This document shows positions 41,944-51,794 of a stretch of 64,000 nt of DNA, piece after piece; the stretch's first letter is position 1, and every line of letters starts with the position of its first letter. The translations under genes were made by a program, and so were the position numbers. The stretch comes from an uncultured Paracoccaceae bacterium (GTDB lineage: Bacteria; Pseudomonadota; Alphaproteobacteria; Rhodobacterales; Rhodobacteraceae). The notes below the pieces were generated by a model. The model did no database searches and had not been told where the DNA came from. It saw only the letters and a program-made list of their open reading frames with translations. The stretch covers positions 1-64,000 of the forward strand of contig CAJJAR010000038.1 of the NCBI GenBank assembly GCA_905182105.1, read 5' to 3'.

Positions 41944-42291
41944 CTATTCCCCAATCGCTTCTGGAAAACTGGCCCGTGCAATATTCACGTCGATCACCAA
42001 CAATGCGTCATAATCTTCAGGATCAAAGGTATCGTCAGCCTGAATGACTTCACGACCGAACAACCACGACAAGCGACCGGCATCTAGATTGCCACGCTCA
42101 AACGGATGTTCCCCGAACTGTTCCCACAACGCTTCCATGAAACCCGCATCCGCACGACGGTCAGCCGGTTTGCGATCATTCTTGCGTTCGCGTCGCGCCA
42201 ATGGTGTCGCCCCTTTGGGGTTCGCACGACGTAGTGTGAATTGAAAATCTGTGCCCCGAAGACGGCCCGGGAAACCGCGATGTTTCAGCAT
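41944..42291 (-). CDS. Hypothetical basic protein
   Basis: The 115-residue protein starts after a perfect GGGAGG at 7 nt spacing. The N-terminal half is basic (GRLRGTDFQFTLRRANPKG, ERKNDRKPADRR) and the C-terminal half acidic (DDTFDPEDYDALLVIDVN). There are no membrane helices or signal peptide. I do not recognise a named family. The strong translation signal and position in the pcc gene string argue that it is real. Confidence 0.6.
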   Translation of the reverse strand: MLKHRGFPGRLRGTDFQFTLRRANPKGATPLARRERKNDRKPADRRADAGFMEALWEQFGEHPFERGNLDAGRLSWLFGREVIQADDTFDPEDYDALLVIDVNIARASFPEAIGE

Positions 42292-42731
42292 GATGATGCC
42301 TCCCCTGCCATTTGGCCATCGGTTAGGGGTGTGGTCGAGGTGGGCGAAAACGCCCGCCCCGTAAGTGTATTACTTGTATTTGCCTGTTTGCACTGGCTCA
42401 ACCGAAATTGAGGCTGGGTCAATGACGACAAATTCTTCGACCTGCTGCTCGCGCGCACAGGCAGCAACAACAGCGATAAAGCCGAATGTTGCCAATAGTT
42501 TGATGCTCTTTGACATCTAAGTCTCCTGTCACTTTTAAATTGGTGCTTTGACACAGAATGTGTCGGTGCACCTTTACTTGAGGTAAGGGGTTCTTGGAAA
42601 ATCCCTGCAGGCAACATAGTGGTATCCTTGTTTGAAATATATCCGCTCAGTTCTAATCGGCGGAATTGTGACTCGAAAGCCTCATAACGGACTTTGGGCA
42701 ATGCCTCTGTCACAACATATTGTGGTTGCAT
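42285..42731 (-). CDS. Doubtful hypothetical frame after the DUF6497 gene
   Basis: ATG 42731 overlaps the stop of the DUF6497 gene (TGATG). The first 50 residues (from MQPQYVVTEALPKVRYEAF to about MLPAGIFQEP) look protein-like. Beyond that the frame runs through the small lipoprotein gene and becomes Ser/Leu-rich nonsense. The natural gene probably ended before 42540 and lost its stop or suffered a frameshift. The family is not recognised. Confidence 0.35.
   Translation of the reverse strand: MQPQYVVTEALPKVRYEAFESQFRRLELSGYISNKDTTMLPAGIFQEPLTSSKGAPTHSVSKHQFKSDRRLRCQRASNYWQHSALSLLLLPVRASSRSKNLSSLTQPQFRLSQCKQANTSNTLTGRAFSPTSTTPLTDGQMAGEASSC
42339..42358 (-). terminator. Hairpin after the small lipoprotein gene
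   Basis: GGTGGGCG and CGCCCGCC pair across a 4 nt loop with one G-T pair. It lies 11 nt after the stop at 42370 on the minus strand. There is no T tract, so it may attenuate transcription or stabilise mRNA rather than fully terminate. Confidence 0.45.
42370..42516 (-). CDS. Small lipoprotein
   Basis: The 48-residue protein starts MSKSIKLLATFGFIAVVAAC. VAAC is a lipobox with Cys20, followed by AREQQVEEFVVIDPASISVE and a basic end (TGKYK). AGGAG lies 5-6 nt before the ATG. It is probably an envelope lipoprotein of unknown role. It overlaps the questionable frame at 42285-42731, which it makes less likely. Confidence 0.7.
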   Translation of the reverse strand: MSKSIKLLATFGFIAVVAACAREQQVEEFVVIDPASISVEPVQTGKYK

Positions 42732-43138
42732 CAAAAAGCCTCCCAGATACAGATGTCATTTTGGACGCGAAATGCTTCGAAAAACTGTGTCGCGTCAGGA
42801 TTCGTTTCGCCAAATTCAGTTTTTTGATCCGCCATTGAGACGACAACCAAATCACTTTTCAGATCATATTCAGCGATATAGGGCACGGCGACAGCAGCGC
42901 ACAGATGTTCGATATCTTTGGCAGCGTCATCATGACTGACTTTACCCTTATCCGCTCCAATTGACGGAGCAACAAAACGAAAGCGCAGCCAGTTCTCACC
43001 GTTAACCATATCGACCAGCACTTCGTGCAGTGTGACTGACTGACCTGATGGCACCTCTTGCACAGTTGCATAGAGCGGAAGGCTGTAAACGAATGTAACC
43101 GCAATCGTACAGACGCAATACCGACATAATACCAACAT
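42731..43138 (-). CDS. DUF6497 family exported protein
   Basis: The 135-residue protein has an N-terminal hydrophobic signal segment (CVCTIAVTFVYSLPLYA). The conserved body begins VPSGQSVTLHEVLVDMVNGE and includes ENWLRFRFVAPSI, HLCAAVAVPYIAEYDL and DATQFFEAFRV. This is the pattern I associate with DUF6497 of Rhodobacteraceae. It overlaps the stop of the upstream gene by one base (TAATG), so the two are coupled. It is probably periplasmic; the function is unknown. Confidence 0.75.
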   Translation of the reverse strand: MLVLCRYCVCTIAVTFVYSLPLYATVQEVPSGQSVTLHEVLVDMVNGENWLRFRFVAPSIGADKGKVSHDDAAKDIEHLCAAVAVPYIAEYDLKSDLVVVSMADQKTEFGETNPDATQFFEAFRVQNDICIWEAF

Positions 43139-43491
43139 TATACATCGTCCTTAAATCGTTGATATCCAGCGCATTTCAACCAACGCACACGGTTTTTAGG
43201 ATTTTCCAAAACCAACTGAATATCAGCTTCAAGCGTTGAAGCTACATTTCCCATCACACGACCACCCGCCTCAATGTTCAATGCACCATTAACGGGCGTT
43301 ACCTGAACAACAGGCGAAAAGCCCCGCAACCCTTGTAGCGCACGCCACATATCTTGGCGCACTTGCATCGCTATACGCAAAGCATTGCCACCCGCCAACT
43401 GAGTATTTGCAGAGACATCAAAACGAGCTGGAAGCTGACGTGATACCGTCACCTGCCCCTCATCCTTCATGATATGCCAGCCCTTTATCAT
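43138..43491 (-). CDS. Hypothetical protein downstream of pccB
   Basis: The 117-residue protein starts 3 nt after the pccB stop and is coupled to the DUF6497 gene. It contains LPARFDVSANTQLAGGNALR and IAMQVRQDMWRALQGLRGFS and ends VRWLKCAGYQRFKDDV. There is no signal peptide or membrane segment. I recall similar proteins next to pccB in roseobacters but know no function. Tight coupling suggests co-expression with propionyl-CoA carboxylase. Confidence 0.65.
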   Translation of the reverse strand: MIKGWHIMKDEGQVTVSRQLPARFDVSANTQLAGGNALRIAMQVRQDMWRALQGLRGFSPVVQVTPVNGALNIEAGGRVMGNVASTLEADIQLVLENPKNRVRWLKCAGYQRFKDDV

Positions 43492-43494
43492 CGG

Positions 43495-45027
43495 TCAGAG
43501 CGGGATATTATCGTGTTTTTTCCACGGGTTCTTCTGTGATTTACCGCGAAGGGATGCAAACGCACGACTTACGCGTTTACGCGTTGAGCGTGGCTGAATA
43601 ACTTCGTCGATAAAGCCACGCTCAGCCGCCACAAATGGGTTGGCAAAACGCTCTTCATACTCGGCGGCATGCGCCGCGATTTTGTCTGGGTCACCCAGAT
43701 CAGCACGGTGAATAATCTCAGTCGCGCCTTTGGCACCCATCACTGCAATTTCAGCCGTCGGCCATGCATAGTTAAAGTCACCGCGCAGGTGTTTGGATGA
43801 CATTACGTCATAGGCACCGCCGTAAGCTTTACGTGTAATAACAGTGACTTTAGGCACTGTTGCTTCACCGTAAGCGAACAACAATTTTGCGCCGTGCTTA
43901 ATCACACCACCGTATTCTTGACTGGTGCCAGGCAAGAAACCAGGGACGTCTACTAGTGTAAGGATTGGGATCTCAAAAGCATCGCAGAAACGAACAAAAC
44001 GCGCCGCTTTGCGCGAGCTGTCGATATCCAAGCAGCCGGCCAAAATCATCGGTTGGTTGGCGACAACGCCAACTGTACTGCCTTCTAGACGAATGAAACC
44101 TGTCAGGATATTTTTAGCAAAATCTTCCTGGATTTCGTAAAAATCCCCTTCGTCAGCAAGCTTATGAATAAGCTCTTTCATGTCGTAAGGCGTATTCGCA
44201 TTCTCAGGGATCAACGTATCAAGGGATAACTCAACACGACCCGGCTCATCAAAAAACGGGCGAACCGGTGGTTTTTCACGGTTCGACAACGGCAAGAAAT
44301 CTACAAGGCGGCGCACTTCGGCCAATGCCTCGACATCATTCTCAAACGCACCGTCGGCCACGGATGACTTTTTGGTATGGGTTGATGCCCCGCCCAATTC
44401 CTCAGCCGTTACAACTTCGTTAGTGACTGTTTTAACAACGTCCGGTCCAGTTACGAACATATAAGACGTGTCTTTTACCATGAAGATAAAATCAGTCATC
44501 GCAGGAGAATAAACAGCGCCACCAGCACAAGGCCCCATGATCAAGCTGATCTGTGGAACGACACCTGAGGCCAAGACATTGCGTTGAAACACTTCGGCAT
44601 AGCCCGCAAGCGACGCAACGCCTTCTTGGATTCGCGCACCACCGGAGTCGTTGATGCCAATGATGGGTGCACCATTCTGGATTGCCATATCTTGGATTTT
44701 GCAGATTTTCTGAGCGTGGGTTTCAGACAATGAACCGCCAAACACTGTGAAATCTTGGGAGAAGACATAGACCATGCGGCCATTGATTGTGCCCCACCCT
44801 GTAACAACACCATCACCCGCAGGCTTTTGATTTTCCATGCCAAAATCAGTGCAGCGATGGCTCACAAACATGTCGAACTCTTCGAAAGACCCCTCATCCA
44901 ACAGCAAATCGATGCGCTCGCGCGCTGTCAGTTTGCCACGTCCATGCTGTGCATCAATACGTTTCTGACCGCCACCAAGGCGCGCAGCCTCGCGACGATC
45001 ATTCAGCTCTGTAAGGATATCTTTCAT
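43495..45027 (-). CDS. pccB: Propionyl-CoA carboxylase beta subunit
   Basis: The 510-residue carboxyltransferase subunit moves CO2 from biotin on PccA to propionyl-CoA. It begins [20 protein letters not shown]. The N-terminal crotonase-like half contains [13 protein letters not shown] and [16 protein letters not shown], and the C-terminal half [14 protein letters not shown]-type sequence and [13 protein letters not shown]. The 180 nt upstream, shared with the divergent MFS gene, carry TGCAAA operators matching the adjacent pccR gene, so propionyl-CoA-responsive control is likely. Confidence 0.96.
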   Translation of the reverse strand: MKDILTELNDRREAARLGGGQKRIDAQHGRGKLTARERIDLLLDEGSFEEFDMFVSHRCTDFGMENQKPAGDGVVTGWGTINGRMVYVFSQDFTVFGGSLSETHAQKICKIQDMAIQNGAPIIGINDSGGARIQEGVASLAGYAEVFQRNVLASGVVPQISLIMGPCAGGAVYSPAMTDFIFMVKDTSYMFVTGPDVVKTVTNEVVTAEELGGASTHTKKSSVADGAFENDVEALAEVRRLVDFLPLSNREKPPVRPFFDEPGRVELSLDTLIPENANTPYDMKELIHKLADEGDFYEIQEDFAKNILTGFIRLEGSTVGVVANQPMILAGCLDIDSSRKAARFVRFCDAFEIPILTLVDVPGFLPGTSQEYGGVIKHGAKLLFAYGEATVPKVTVITRKAYGGAYDVMSSKHLRGDFNYAWPTAEIAVMGAKGATEIIHRADLGDPDKIAAHAAEYEERFANPFVAAERGFIDEVIQPRSTRKRVSRAFASLRGKSQKNPWKKHDNIPL

Positions 45028-45096
45028 CTTCAGCCCCGCTTGCGAATTTTCACTAGTGTATCAAGGCTTACACCCAGACCAAAGAGACATTCGGAA

Positions 45097-45146
45097 TATT
45101 TGCAAATACTATTCAGATCAATTTTTGCAAACTGCAAAGTTGCAAA
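45097..45146. promoter_or_regulatory. Predicted PccR operator cluster in front of pccB
   Basis: TATTTGCAAATA at 45097-45108 is a perfect 12 bp palindrome. TTTGCAAA recurs at 45124-45131, followed by TGCAAAGTTGCAAA at 45133-45146. PccR of Rhodobacter sphaeroides is known to bind paired TTTGCAAA sites at pccB; the spacing here is different, with tandem TGCAAA words 7 and 8 bp apart. Confidence 0.75.
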
Positions 45147-45207
45147 ACGAACGCCGATTGTCACGCTCCTGCTGGACATCACTTAGCAAGCTACATACCT
45201 CTTTCAC

Positions 45208-46425
45208 ATGAAAAACAAACCCACGATCCGCTTTATGGATCGCAAAACTCCGCCGCATATATTCACTTTGATCGTTCTGGCAGGCATGTCAGCAATTGTC
45301 ATGAACATGTTTTTGCCAAGCCTCCCACAAATGTCGCAATATTTTGGCGTTTCAAATGGGATTATGGCGCTGTCAGTGCCTTTGTTTCTGATTGTAAGTG
45401 CTGTTTTACAAATCTTTATCGGTCCGATTTCCGATCGTTTTGGTCGCCGCCCAGTCATACTAAGCGGAATCGCAGTTTTCCTTCTGGCCACTATTGGCTG
45501 CATATATTCGACCAGCATCAGCATGTTTCTATTCTTTCGCATGGTTCAGGCCGCCATTGCTGTTTGCATGGTTTTAAGCCGCGCAGTTATTCGCGATTCA
45601 TTCGACCAAGAACAATCCGCCTCAATGCTTGCTTATGTCACAATGGGTATGGCCGTTGTTCCCATGATCAGTCCCGCAATCGGCGGCATCTTAGACGAAT
45701 TCTTTGGCTGGCATGCAATCTTCTGGGCTTTCCTGTTAATCGGTGCAGCCCTATTTGCACTTGTTTGGCGCGACCTTGGCGAAACCGCAAAACCATCAGG
45801 ATTGACCCTGTCAGAGCAATTCAGAGAATACCCGGAGCTACTCAAATCCAAACGCTTCTGGGGATACTGCCTTGCCTCTGCCTTCAGCTCAGGTGCTTTC
45901 TTCGCCTACCTAGGAGGGGGACCCTTTGTCGGTTCAGACGTATTCGGCATGTCACCCAAATGGGTTGGCATCTTCTTTGGTGCTCCTGCAGTCGGGTATT
46001 TCGTCGGCAACTGGTACACGGGCCGTAACGCCAAACGTTTGGGTGTAAACAAATTGATCCTGTGGGGTGCAATCGCAGTGACCGCTGGCACTGTCTTGAT
46101 GCTGATATTGTTCCTGGTTGGCCTTGGCTCTGCGGTGACTTTCTTTGGCCTTATGACCTTCGTTGGTCTTGGCAACGGCATGGTGATCCCAAACGCCACC
46201 GCAGGAATGCTATCAGTGCGCCCACATCTCGCAGGTACAGCATCAGGTTTAGGCGGAGCGATCATGATTGGTGGCGGCGCAGGCCTTGCATCGCTGGCAG
46301 TGTTCTTGCTCAAACCCGAAACAGGTGCCTACCCACTGATCGTGATCATGATGTTTACGTCCATCTCTGCAGTTCTTGCGATCCTATCAGTATATCGTCG
46401 TGAAGCACGCCTCGCGAAGGACTAA
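45208..46425 (+). CDS. MFS transporter, Bcr/CflA drug resistance type
   Basis: The 405-residue protein has 12 hydrophobic helices. Motif A of the DHA1 group appears as GPISDRFGRRPVILSG, and LPSLPQMSQYFG, RAVIRDSF and MISPAIGGILDEFFGW fit Bcr/CflA-type exporters. The substrate is unknown. It is divergent from pccB across the PccR-type operators, and the pccR gene follows 73 nt downstream, so it may be co-regulated with propionate metabolism. Confidence 0.88.
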   Translation: MKNKPTIRFMDRKTPPHIFTLIVLAGMSAIVMNMFLPSLPQMSQYFGVSNGIMALSVPLFLIVSAVLQIFIGPISDRFGRRPVILSGIAVFLLATIGCIYSTSISMFLFFRMVQAAIAVCMVLSRAVIRDSFDQEQSASMLAYVTMGMAVVPMISPAIGGILDEFFGWHAIFWAFLLIGAALFALVWRDLGETAKPSGLTLSEQFREYPELLKSKRFWGYCLASAFSSGAFFAYLGGGPFVGSDVFGMSPKWVGIFFGAPAVGYFVGNWYTGRNAKRLGVNKLILWGAIAVTAGTVLMLILFLVGLGSAVTFFGLMTFVGLGNGMVIPNATAGMLSVRPHLAGTASGLGGAIMIGGGAGLASLAVFLLKPETGAYPLIVIMMFTSISAVLAILSVYRREARLAKD

Positions 46426-46450
46426 ACCTTAGGATATCTTGTGCTTCTTA

Positions 46451-46489
46451 CTTTGCAAAGCTACGATTAGCTAAGTGCAAAGTTGCAAA
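46451..46489. promoter_or_regulatory. Predicted PccR operator in front of pccR
   Basis: CTTTGCAAAG at 46451-46460 is a perfect palindrome. TGCAAAGTTGCAAA at 46476-46489 is identical to the 14-mer at 45133-45146 before pccB. It ends 9 nt before the pccR ATG, so bound protein would block expression, which fits autoregulation. Confidence 0.7.
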
Positions 46490-46498
46490 GGTACTCGT

Positions 46499-47899
46499 AT
46501 GGCGAACCAAAAAATCTACGCAGGCGCAAAACTACGCGAACTGCGCACGCGCATCGGCCTGACGCAAAAAGACTTTGCCGCCAAGTTGGGCGTATCCCTG
46601 CCCTACCTAAATCAAATGGAAAACAATAACCGCCCCGTCAGCACCTCTGTCGTGGTGGCACTCGCACGTGAGTTTGGCCTTGATGTCACAGAACTTAGCA
46701 TCGGTGACAGCGAACGGCTGGTCAGCGACCTAAAGGAAGCACTATCAGATCCAGTTTTCACCGCAGATATGCCGCCAATCGCTGATCTACGCCTTGCGGC
46801 ATCCAACGCTCCAACCTTTGCCCGCGCGTTTATTCAGCTCCACCAAAGCTATCGACAAACCCACGAACGGCTTGCCTCCCTTGATGAAGCATTGGGGCGC
46901 GAAGATGCACGCACCCGTCCCAGTCCTTGGGAAGAGGTTCGCGATTTCTTTCATTATTGCGACAACTACATCGACTCAGTGGACCGTGTGGCAGAACATT
47001 TCTCTAGCTCACTTGAAGACGCAGTTGACGTGCGCGCAGCAGCGGTTGCGGCCCTGCAAAAGGTTGGCGTGAAGGTTGAATTCACCAATGATGACAGGGT
47101 TCGCAGCTACGACCCCAGCACCAAGGTTTTGCGCATTTCCAACCGCAGCGTCACAGAAACACAGACCTTCCAAATCTTGCTACAGGTAGCGTTGATCCGC
47201 CAGAATGCGCTGCTAGAGGCCACCCTTGATCTAGCCCGCTTCCAAACGTCAGAGGCCCGTGGCATCGCCAAGATCGGTCTTGCCAACTACTTTGCCGGCG
47301 CAGCCCTTATGCCCTACACACAATTTCTAACTGCGGCGAATGAATGCAGGCATGACGTTGAGCTTTTAGCGGGCCAATTCGGGGCCTCCATCGAACAGGT
47401 TGCACACCGCCTTTCAACCCTGCAACGCCCGGGCTCGAAAGGCATTCCATTCTTCTTTGTACGCGTTGATCAGGCTGGAACGATCACAAAACGCCACTCT
47501 GCAACACGCCTACAATTTGCACGCTTCGGCGGCGCATGCCCATTGTGGAACGTTCACCGCGCGTTCGAATTGCCCGCACAATTCTTGCGCCAACTGGCTG
47601 AAACCCCAGACGGCGCACGCTATATCAGTTTGGCACGCGACGTTTCAAAGCCCGCTGGACGATACGGCGCACCTGTTCGCCGCTTTGCGATCGCTTTGGG
47701 ATGTGAGGTCGAGCACGCGGGCTCACTTGTCTATGCAGATGGCATGGACCTTAGCCGCGCTGACGCATTTGAACCAATCGGAATTTCATGCAGAATATGC
47801 GAACGCAAAACGTGCCATCAACGCTCTGTGCCCCCGCTAGAGCGCAAGTTGCTCGTGGATACGGACACCCGCGATGTGCTGCCCTACGGCGTCGACTAA
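46499..47899 (+). CDS. pccR: Short-chain fatty acyl-CoA regulator PccR (XRE/ScfR family)
   Basis: The 466-residue regulator has an N-terminal XRE helix-turn-helix (about residues 8-65, RIGLTQKDFAAKLGVSLPYL) and a long effector region. The latter includes an IrrE-like stretch (LARFQTSEARGIAKIGLANYFAGA) and a C-terminal Cys-containing part (CRICERKTCHQRSVPP). ScfR proteins sense short acyl-CoAs and control their assimilation genes; PccR acts on pccB. The Met at MANQKIYAG is favoured over one 8 codons upstream. Its tail overlaps the convergent thermonuclease pseudogene by 4 nt. Confidence 0.9.
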   Translation: MANQKIYAGAKLRELRTRIGLTQKDFAAKLGVSLPYLNQMENNNRPVSTSVVVALAREFGLDVTELSIGDSERLVSDLKEALSDPVFTADMPPIADLRLAASNAPTFARAFIQLHQSYRQTHERLASLDEALGREDARTRPSPWEEVRDFFHYCDNYIDSVDRVAEHFSSSLEDAVDVRAAAVAALQKVGVKVEFTNDDRVRSYDPSTKVLRISNRSVTETQTFQILLQVALIRQNALLEATLDLARFQTSEARGIAKIGLANYFAGAALMPYTQFLTAANECRHDVELLAGQFGASIEQVAHRLSTLQRPGSKGIPFFFVRVDQAGTITKRHSATRLQFARFGGACPLWNVHRAFELPAQFLRQLAETPDGARYISLARDVSKPAGRYGAPVRRFAIALGCEVEHAGSLVYADGMDLSRADAFEPIGISCRICERKTCHQRSVPPLERKLLVDTDTRDVLPYGVD

Positions 47900-48549
47900 C
47901 GACGTGCCTTTCGCCAGCCAGCCTTAACCGCCTCATCCGCGCTACAGAACCACCGCTCGCCTTTGTTGGTGCTAATACCTGTCTGTTCATAAAATCGTTG
48001 CCCAGCGACGTGATAAATCCGTTTGCCACTTGAGGAATTGTTGCCCTTGATCGCGCAATTGCGATCGATCGGGATGCGCCCCTTTGTACGGGTCTTGCGA
48101 TATTGTGCAGGGTCTTGGACACGGCTGCTGTGTAACCCGCGATCATTCACTGCCACCACTTTTTCATCCAGATCATAAGCCATCGAATACTTACGATAGG
48201 CAAAGGCCAATCCGTCTGAGACTAGGGCACGCCCAATGTCTTCTCCGTTGACAAAACAGGTCGCGACAGCCCGCCCAAATTTGTCAGTATCAACACGTTT
48301 ACAGATTGCCTTTTGTCCCTGAGGATGGACACGGACCTGTTGGTCAATCCATTCTCCACAAGCCCACTTTAAGTTCTGTTCAGATTGACATGTTTGCCCT
48401 TACTCTGGTGCGTCGATCCCGTGGATACGCACGTGGACATCGCCCACGTCGATGGCTTTGCCATCAATGACGTTCACACAGCCCGAAAAGTCAGCAAGTG
48501 AAAGAGAGGGAACAACGATGAAAACGAACAACGCGCAAAATCTAAACAT
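47896..48549 (-). pseudogene. Thermonuclease (SNase-like) gene with an in-frame TAA
   Basis: From ATG 48549 to 47896 there are 218 codons in one frame with a single TAA at codon 50 (48400-48402). A signal peptide (ALFVFIVVPSLSLA) precedes VHVRIHGIDAPE, stop, GQTC, where SNase-fold proteins usually read APE-x-GQTC; CAA or CAG to TAA or TAG is likely. The Arg and Glu of the catalytic triad lie before the stop, and the third element (DKFGRAVATCFVNGEDIG) after it. The C-terminal region from YEQTGISTNKGERWFCS is intact. It is probably a recent loss of a secreted nuclease. Confidence 0.82.
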
Positions 48550-48624
48550 TGGTTAAGAGATGCGGGTTGCCGTTCATCAATTCAAGCGGATTAGGTAATA
48601 AAGGTTACCAAAGTGTTGACCCAG

Positions 48625-50283
48625 TTACCGCTGTTCAGTTTCCCAATTCGGGTGCAGCCACGGCTCATCATTCGAACGCGCCAGCGGATCAAGGCCCAAA
48701 ATATGATCCGACATCTTTTCGCCGACCATAATTGATGGGCCATTCAAATTACCGTTGGTAATGCGTGGGAAAATGCTGCTGTCCGCAACACGCAATCCCT
48801 CAACGCCAATGACTTGGCCTGTGGAATCAACAACTGCATTTGGATCATCCCGCCGCCCCATGCGACAAGTACCACAAGGATGGTACGCACTTTCCACATG
48901 TTCTGAAATGAACGCGTTCAGCTCTTCATCAGTTTGCACATCCGCACCCGGTTGTATTTCACCCTTCACGAACGGCTTAAACGCGTCTTGGGCAAATATC
49001 TCGCGCGTGAGGCGGATGCACCTGCGAAAGTCTTCCCAATCAGACGGGTCAGACATATAGTTGAACAGGATCTTTGGATCATCTGCAGGATCGCTTGACC
49101 GCAACGTGACCGCACCACGTGATACCGAACGCATAGGGCCCGTATGAGCCTGAAACCCATGCCCTTCTGCTGCCGCTTGGCCATCATAGCGAACCGCAAT
49201 GGGCAGGAAATGATACTGAATATCTGGATAGTTAACACCAGGTTTTGACCGAATAAACGCACAGCTTTCAAACTGATTTGAAGCGCCAAGGCCCGTCTTA
49301 AAGAACAGCCATTGTGCACCGATCCACGCCTTAGAAAATATGTTCCAGTGCCTATACAAAGTGATTGGTTTACTGGCCGACATCTGCATGTACAGCTCAA
49401 GGTGATCTTGCAGATTTTGTCCAACGCCTGGGCGATCAGCAACCACTTCGATACCGTTGTCCTTAAGGTGATCAGCAGGGCCAATACCAGACAACATCAG
49501 AATTTTGGGCGAGTTGATGGCAGAGGCCGCAATGATAACTTCGCGGTTTGCGGTGACCGTCTTTCCACCCAAAAGGGCAACGCCCATCGCGCGGCCATCC
49601 TCAATGATGACCTTTTCAACCAAACCATTCATGAGGTTGCAGTTGTCGTGCTCTAGCGCAGGGCGCAGGTATGCATTGGCAGTGGACCAACGACGCCCCT
49701 TATAAACAGTCTGCTCCATCGGGCCAAAGCCCTCTTGTTTCTCACCATTATAATCCGACGTCGCCTCATAGCCTGCTTGCTTTCCCGCATCGACAAAGGC
49801 CTCAAACAAGGGGTTCTTACGTGGCCCCCGGGTAACATGCATTGGCCCATTTTTACCGCGCCACTCTGGATCGCCGCCGTGGCCATTACCGTCCCACGTT
49901 TCCATGCGTTTGTAATAGGGTAGCACATCAGCATAAGACCAACCGTCAGCACCGCTTTCGGCCCAGTGATCAAAGTCCTTGGCGTGCCCACGCACGTAAA
50001 CCATGCCGTTGATGGATGACGATCCACCAATGACTTTACCTCTTGGACAGGCCAAACGACGCCCATCCAAGTGAGGCTCTGGCTCAGACTCATACCCCCA
50101 ATCATACATCTTCATGTTCATCGGGTATGACAGCGCAGCAGGCATCTGGATCAACGGCCCTATATCTGTGCCGCCATGTTCAATGACCAAGACGGATTCT
50201 CCCGCCTCCGCCAATCGATAGGCCATCGCGCAACCCGCACTGCCGGCCCCGACGATGACGTAATCAGCTTGCATTTCAGCCAT
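48625..50283 (-). CDS. betA: Choline dehydrogenase
   Basis: The 552-residue GMC oxidoreductase oxidises choline to betaine aldehyde at the membrane. The FAD motif is [20 protein letters not shown], followed by [15 protein letters not shown]. The C-terminal catalytic pair lies in [13 protein letters not shown] and the segment [12 protein letters not shown]. The ATG overlaps the betB stop (TGATG), so translation is coupled. It is the last gene of betI-betC-betB-betA. Confidence 0.96.
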   Translation of the reverse strand: MAEMQADYVIVGAGSAGCAMAYRLAEAGESVLVIEHGGTDIGPLIQMPAALSYPMNMKMYDWGYESEPEPHLDGRRLACPRGKVIGGSSSINGMVYVRGHAKDFDHWAESGADGWSYADVLPYYKRMETWDGNGHGGDPEWRGKNGPMHVTRGPRKNPLFEAFVDAGKQAGYEATSDYNGEKQEGFGPMEQTVYKGRRWSTANAYLRPALEHDNCNLMNGLVEKVIIEDGRAMGVALLGGKTVTANREVIIAASAINSPKILMLSGIGPADHLKDNGIEVVADRPGVGQNLQDHLELYMQMSASKPITLYRHWNIFSKAWIGAQWLFFKTGLGASNQFESCAFIRSKPGVNYPDIQYHFLPIAVRYDGQAAAEGHGFQAHTGPMRSVSRGAVTLRSSDPADDPKILFNYMSDPSDWEDFRRCIRLTREIFAQDAFKPFVKGEIQPGADVQTDEELNAFISEHVESAYHPCGTCRMGRRDDPNAVVDSTGQVIGVEGLRVADSSIFPRITNGNLNGPSIMVGEKMSDHILGLDPLARSNDEPWLHPNWETEQR

Positions 50284-51740
50284 CAGAACGGTGCCTCAAC
50301 ATCGCCCATGCGCACATAGACAGACTTTAGCTGTGAATAATAGTTGATCGCAGCCTTTGAATTTTCGCGCCCAACACCAGAGTTTTTCGAACCGCCAAAC
50401 GGGGCTTCGACTGGTGCATCGTTGTAGGAATTGATGAAACAAGTACCTGCCTCAAAATTCGCCGCAACGCGGTGCGCACGGGATAGATCCTTGGTAAACA
50501 CGCCCGCAGCCAAACCAAATTCGGTGTCATTGGCACGGGTCATCACATCATCTTCATCCTCGAAATCAAGGACTGCCATCACAGGGCCAAAGATTTCTTC
50601 ACGTGCAATAATCATGTCATCTTTAACATCCGCAAAGACAGTCGGCTGCATATAGAACCCCTCACGGTCCAAACGGTTGCCGCCATAAACCAGACGCGCG
50701 CCTTCTGCTTTGCCTTTCTCGACATACCCTAATGCGATTTCAAGCTGGCGTTCACTGACCATCGGACCAAAATTGGTTTCCTCAATCTGGGGGTCACCGA
50801 TAACAGCTGTATCAAGACGCTCAGAAAGACGTTTAAGAAATGCTTCTTTGACAGATCTATGAACGAATACACGGGTGCCGTTTGAACATACCTGACCAGA
50901 AGAATAGAAATTCCCCAAGATGGCACCACCCACTGCATTTTCGATGTCTGCATCTTCAAAGACAATCATCGGGGACTTGCCGCCCAATTCCATCGTCACA
51001 TGTTTAATACCTGCAGCCGCTGCCGCATAAACCTTTTTGCCAGTCGGCACAGAGCCTGTCAGCGAAACCTTGTCGACACGATCATCGGTGACCAATGCAG
51101 CACCGACATCGCCCATACCTTGGATGACATTATAGATACCTGCAGGCAGACCTGCTTCGACCAAAATTTCTGCAACCTTCAGTGCACAAAGCGGTGTGGT
51201 TTCAGAAGGTTTGAACACCATAGAGTTGCCACAGGCCAATGCGGGCGCACCTTTCCAGCAGGCAATCTGTGTTGGATAATTCCAGGCACCGATACCCACA
51301 CAAACACCCAAAGCTTCACGGCGCGTGTAAACCCAGTCTTCGCCCAACTGGATGTGCTCGCCGGTGAGTGTCGCTGCCATACCACCAAAGTATTCAAGCG
51401 CATCTGCGCCAGAAGTGGCATCAACCGCTATTGTTTCTTGATACGGCTTACCCGTGTCAAACGTCTCAAGAACGCTCAGGTCATGATTGCGTTCGCGCAT
51501 GATGTCCGCTGCGCGACGCAGAATACGACCGCGTTCTGTTCCCGACATTTTAGCCCACGACGCTTGAGCCGCCTTTGCCGCATCCAACGCTTGCGCAATG
51601 ATTGCAGGGGTCGCGGAATAAACGGTTGCGATCTTTTCACCCGTTGCAGGATAGATCACGTCGATTGGGGTACCAGCTGTATCCTCGACATATTGACCAT
51701 TAATGAAGTGGCTGGCTGTTGGATGGGTTGGGTAGCTCAT
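50283..51740 (-). CDS. betB: Betaine aldehyde dehydrogenase
   Basis: The 485-residue aldehyde dehydrogenase oxidises betaine aldehyde to glycine betaine. The general base lies in [13 protein letters not shown] and the catalytic Cys in [18 protein letters not shown] contacts are seen in [19 protein letters not shown], and the C-terminal [13 protein letters not shown] loop is typical. It is cytosolic, and coupled to betA. A 54 nt gap separates it from betC. Confidence 0.96.
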   Translation of the reverse strand: MSYPTHPTASHFINGQYVEDTAGTPIDVIYPATGEKIATVYSATPAIIAQALDAAKAAQASWAKMSGTERGRILRRAADIMRERNHDLSVLETFDTGKPYQETIAVDATSGADALEYFGGMAATLTGEHIQLGEDWVYTRREALGVCVGIGAWNYPTQIACWKGAPALACGNSMVFKPSETTPLCALKVAEILVEAGLPAGIYNVIQGMGDVGAALVTDDRVDKVSLTGSVPTGKKVYAAAAAGIKHVTMELGGKSPMIVFEDADIENAVGGAILGNFYSSGQVCSNGTRVFVHRSVKEAFLKRLSERLDTAVIGDPQIEETNFGPMVSERQLEIALGYVEKGKAEGARLVYGGNRLDREGFYMQPTVFADVKDDMIIAREEIFGPVMAVLDFEDEDDVMTRANDTEFGLAAGVFTKDLSRAHRVAANFEAGTCFINSYNDAPVEAPFGGSKNSGVGRENSKAAINYYSQLKSVYVRMGDVEAPF

Positions 51741-51794
51741 GGTATGGCTCGCCTCCGGCGCAAGAAAGTAGGGTAAGGGATGTAGGCTGCAGCG

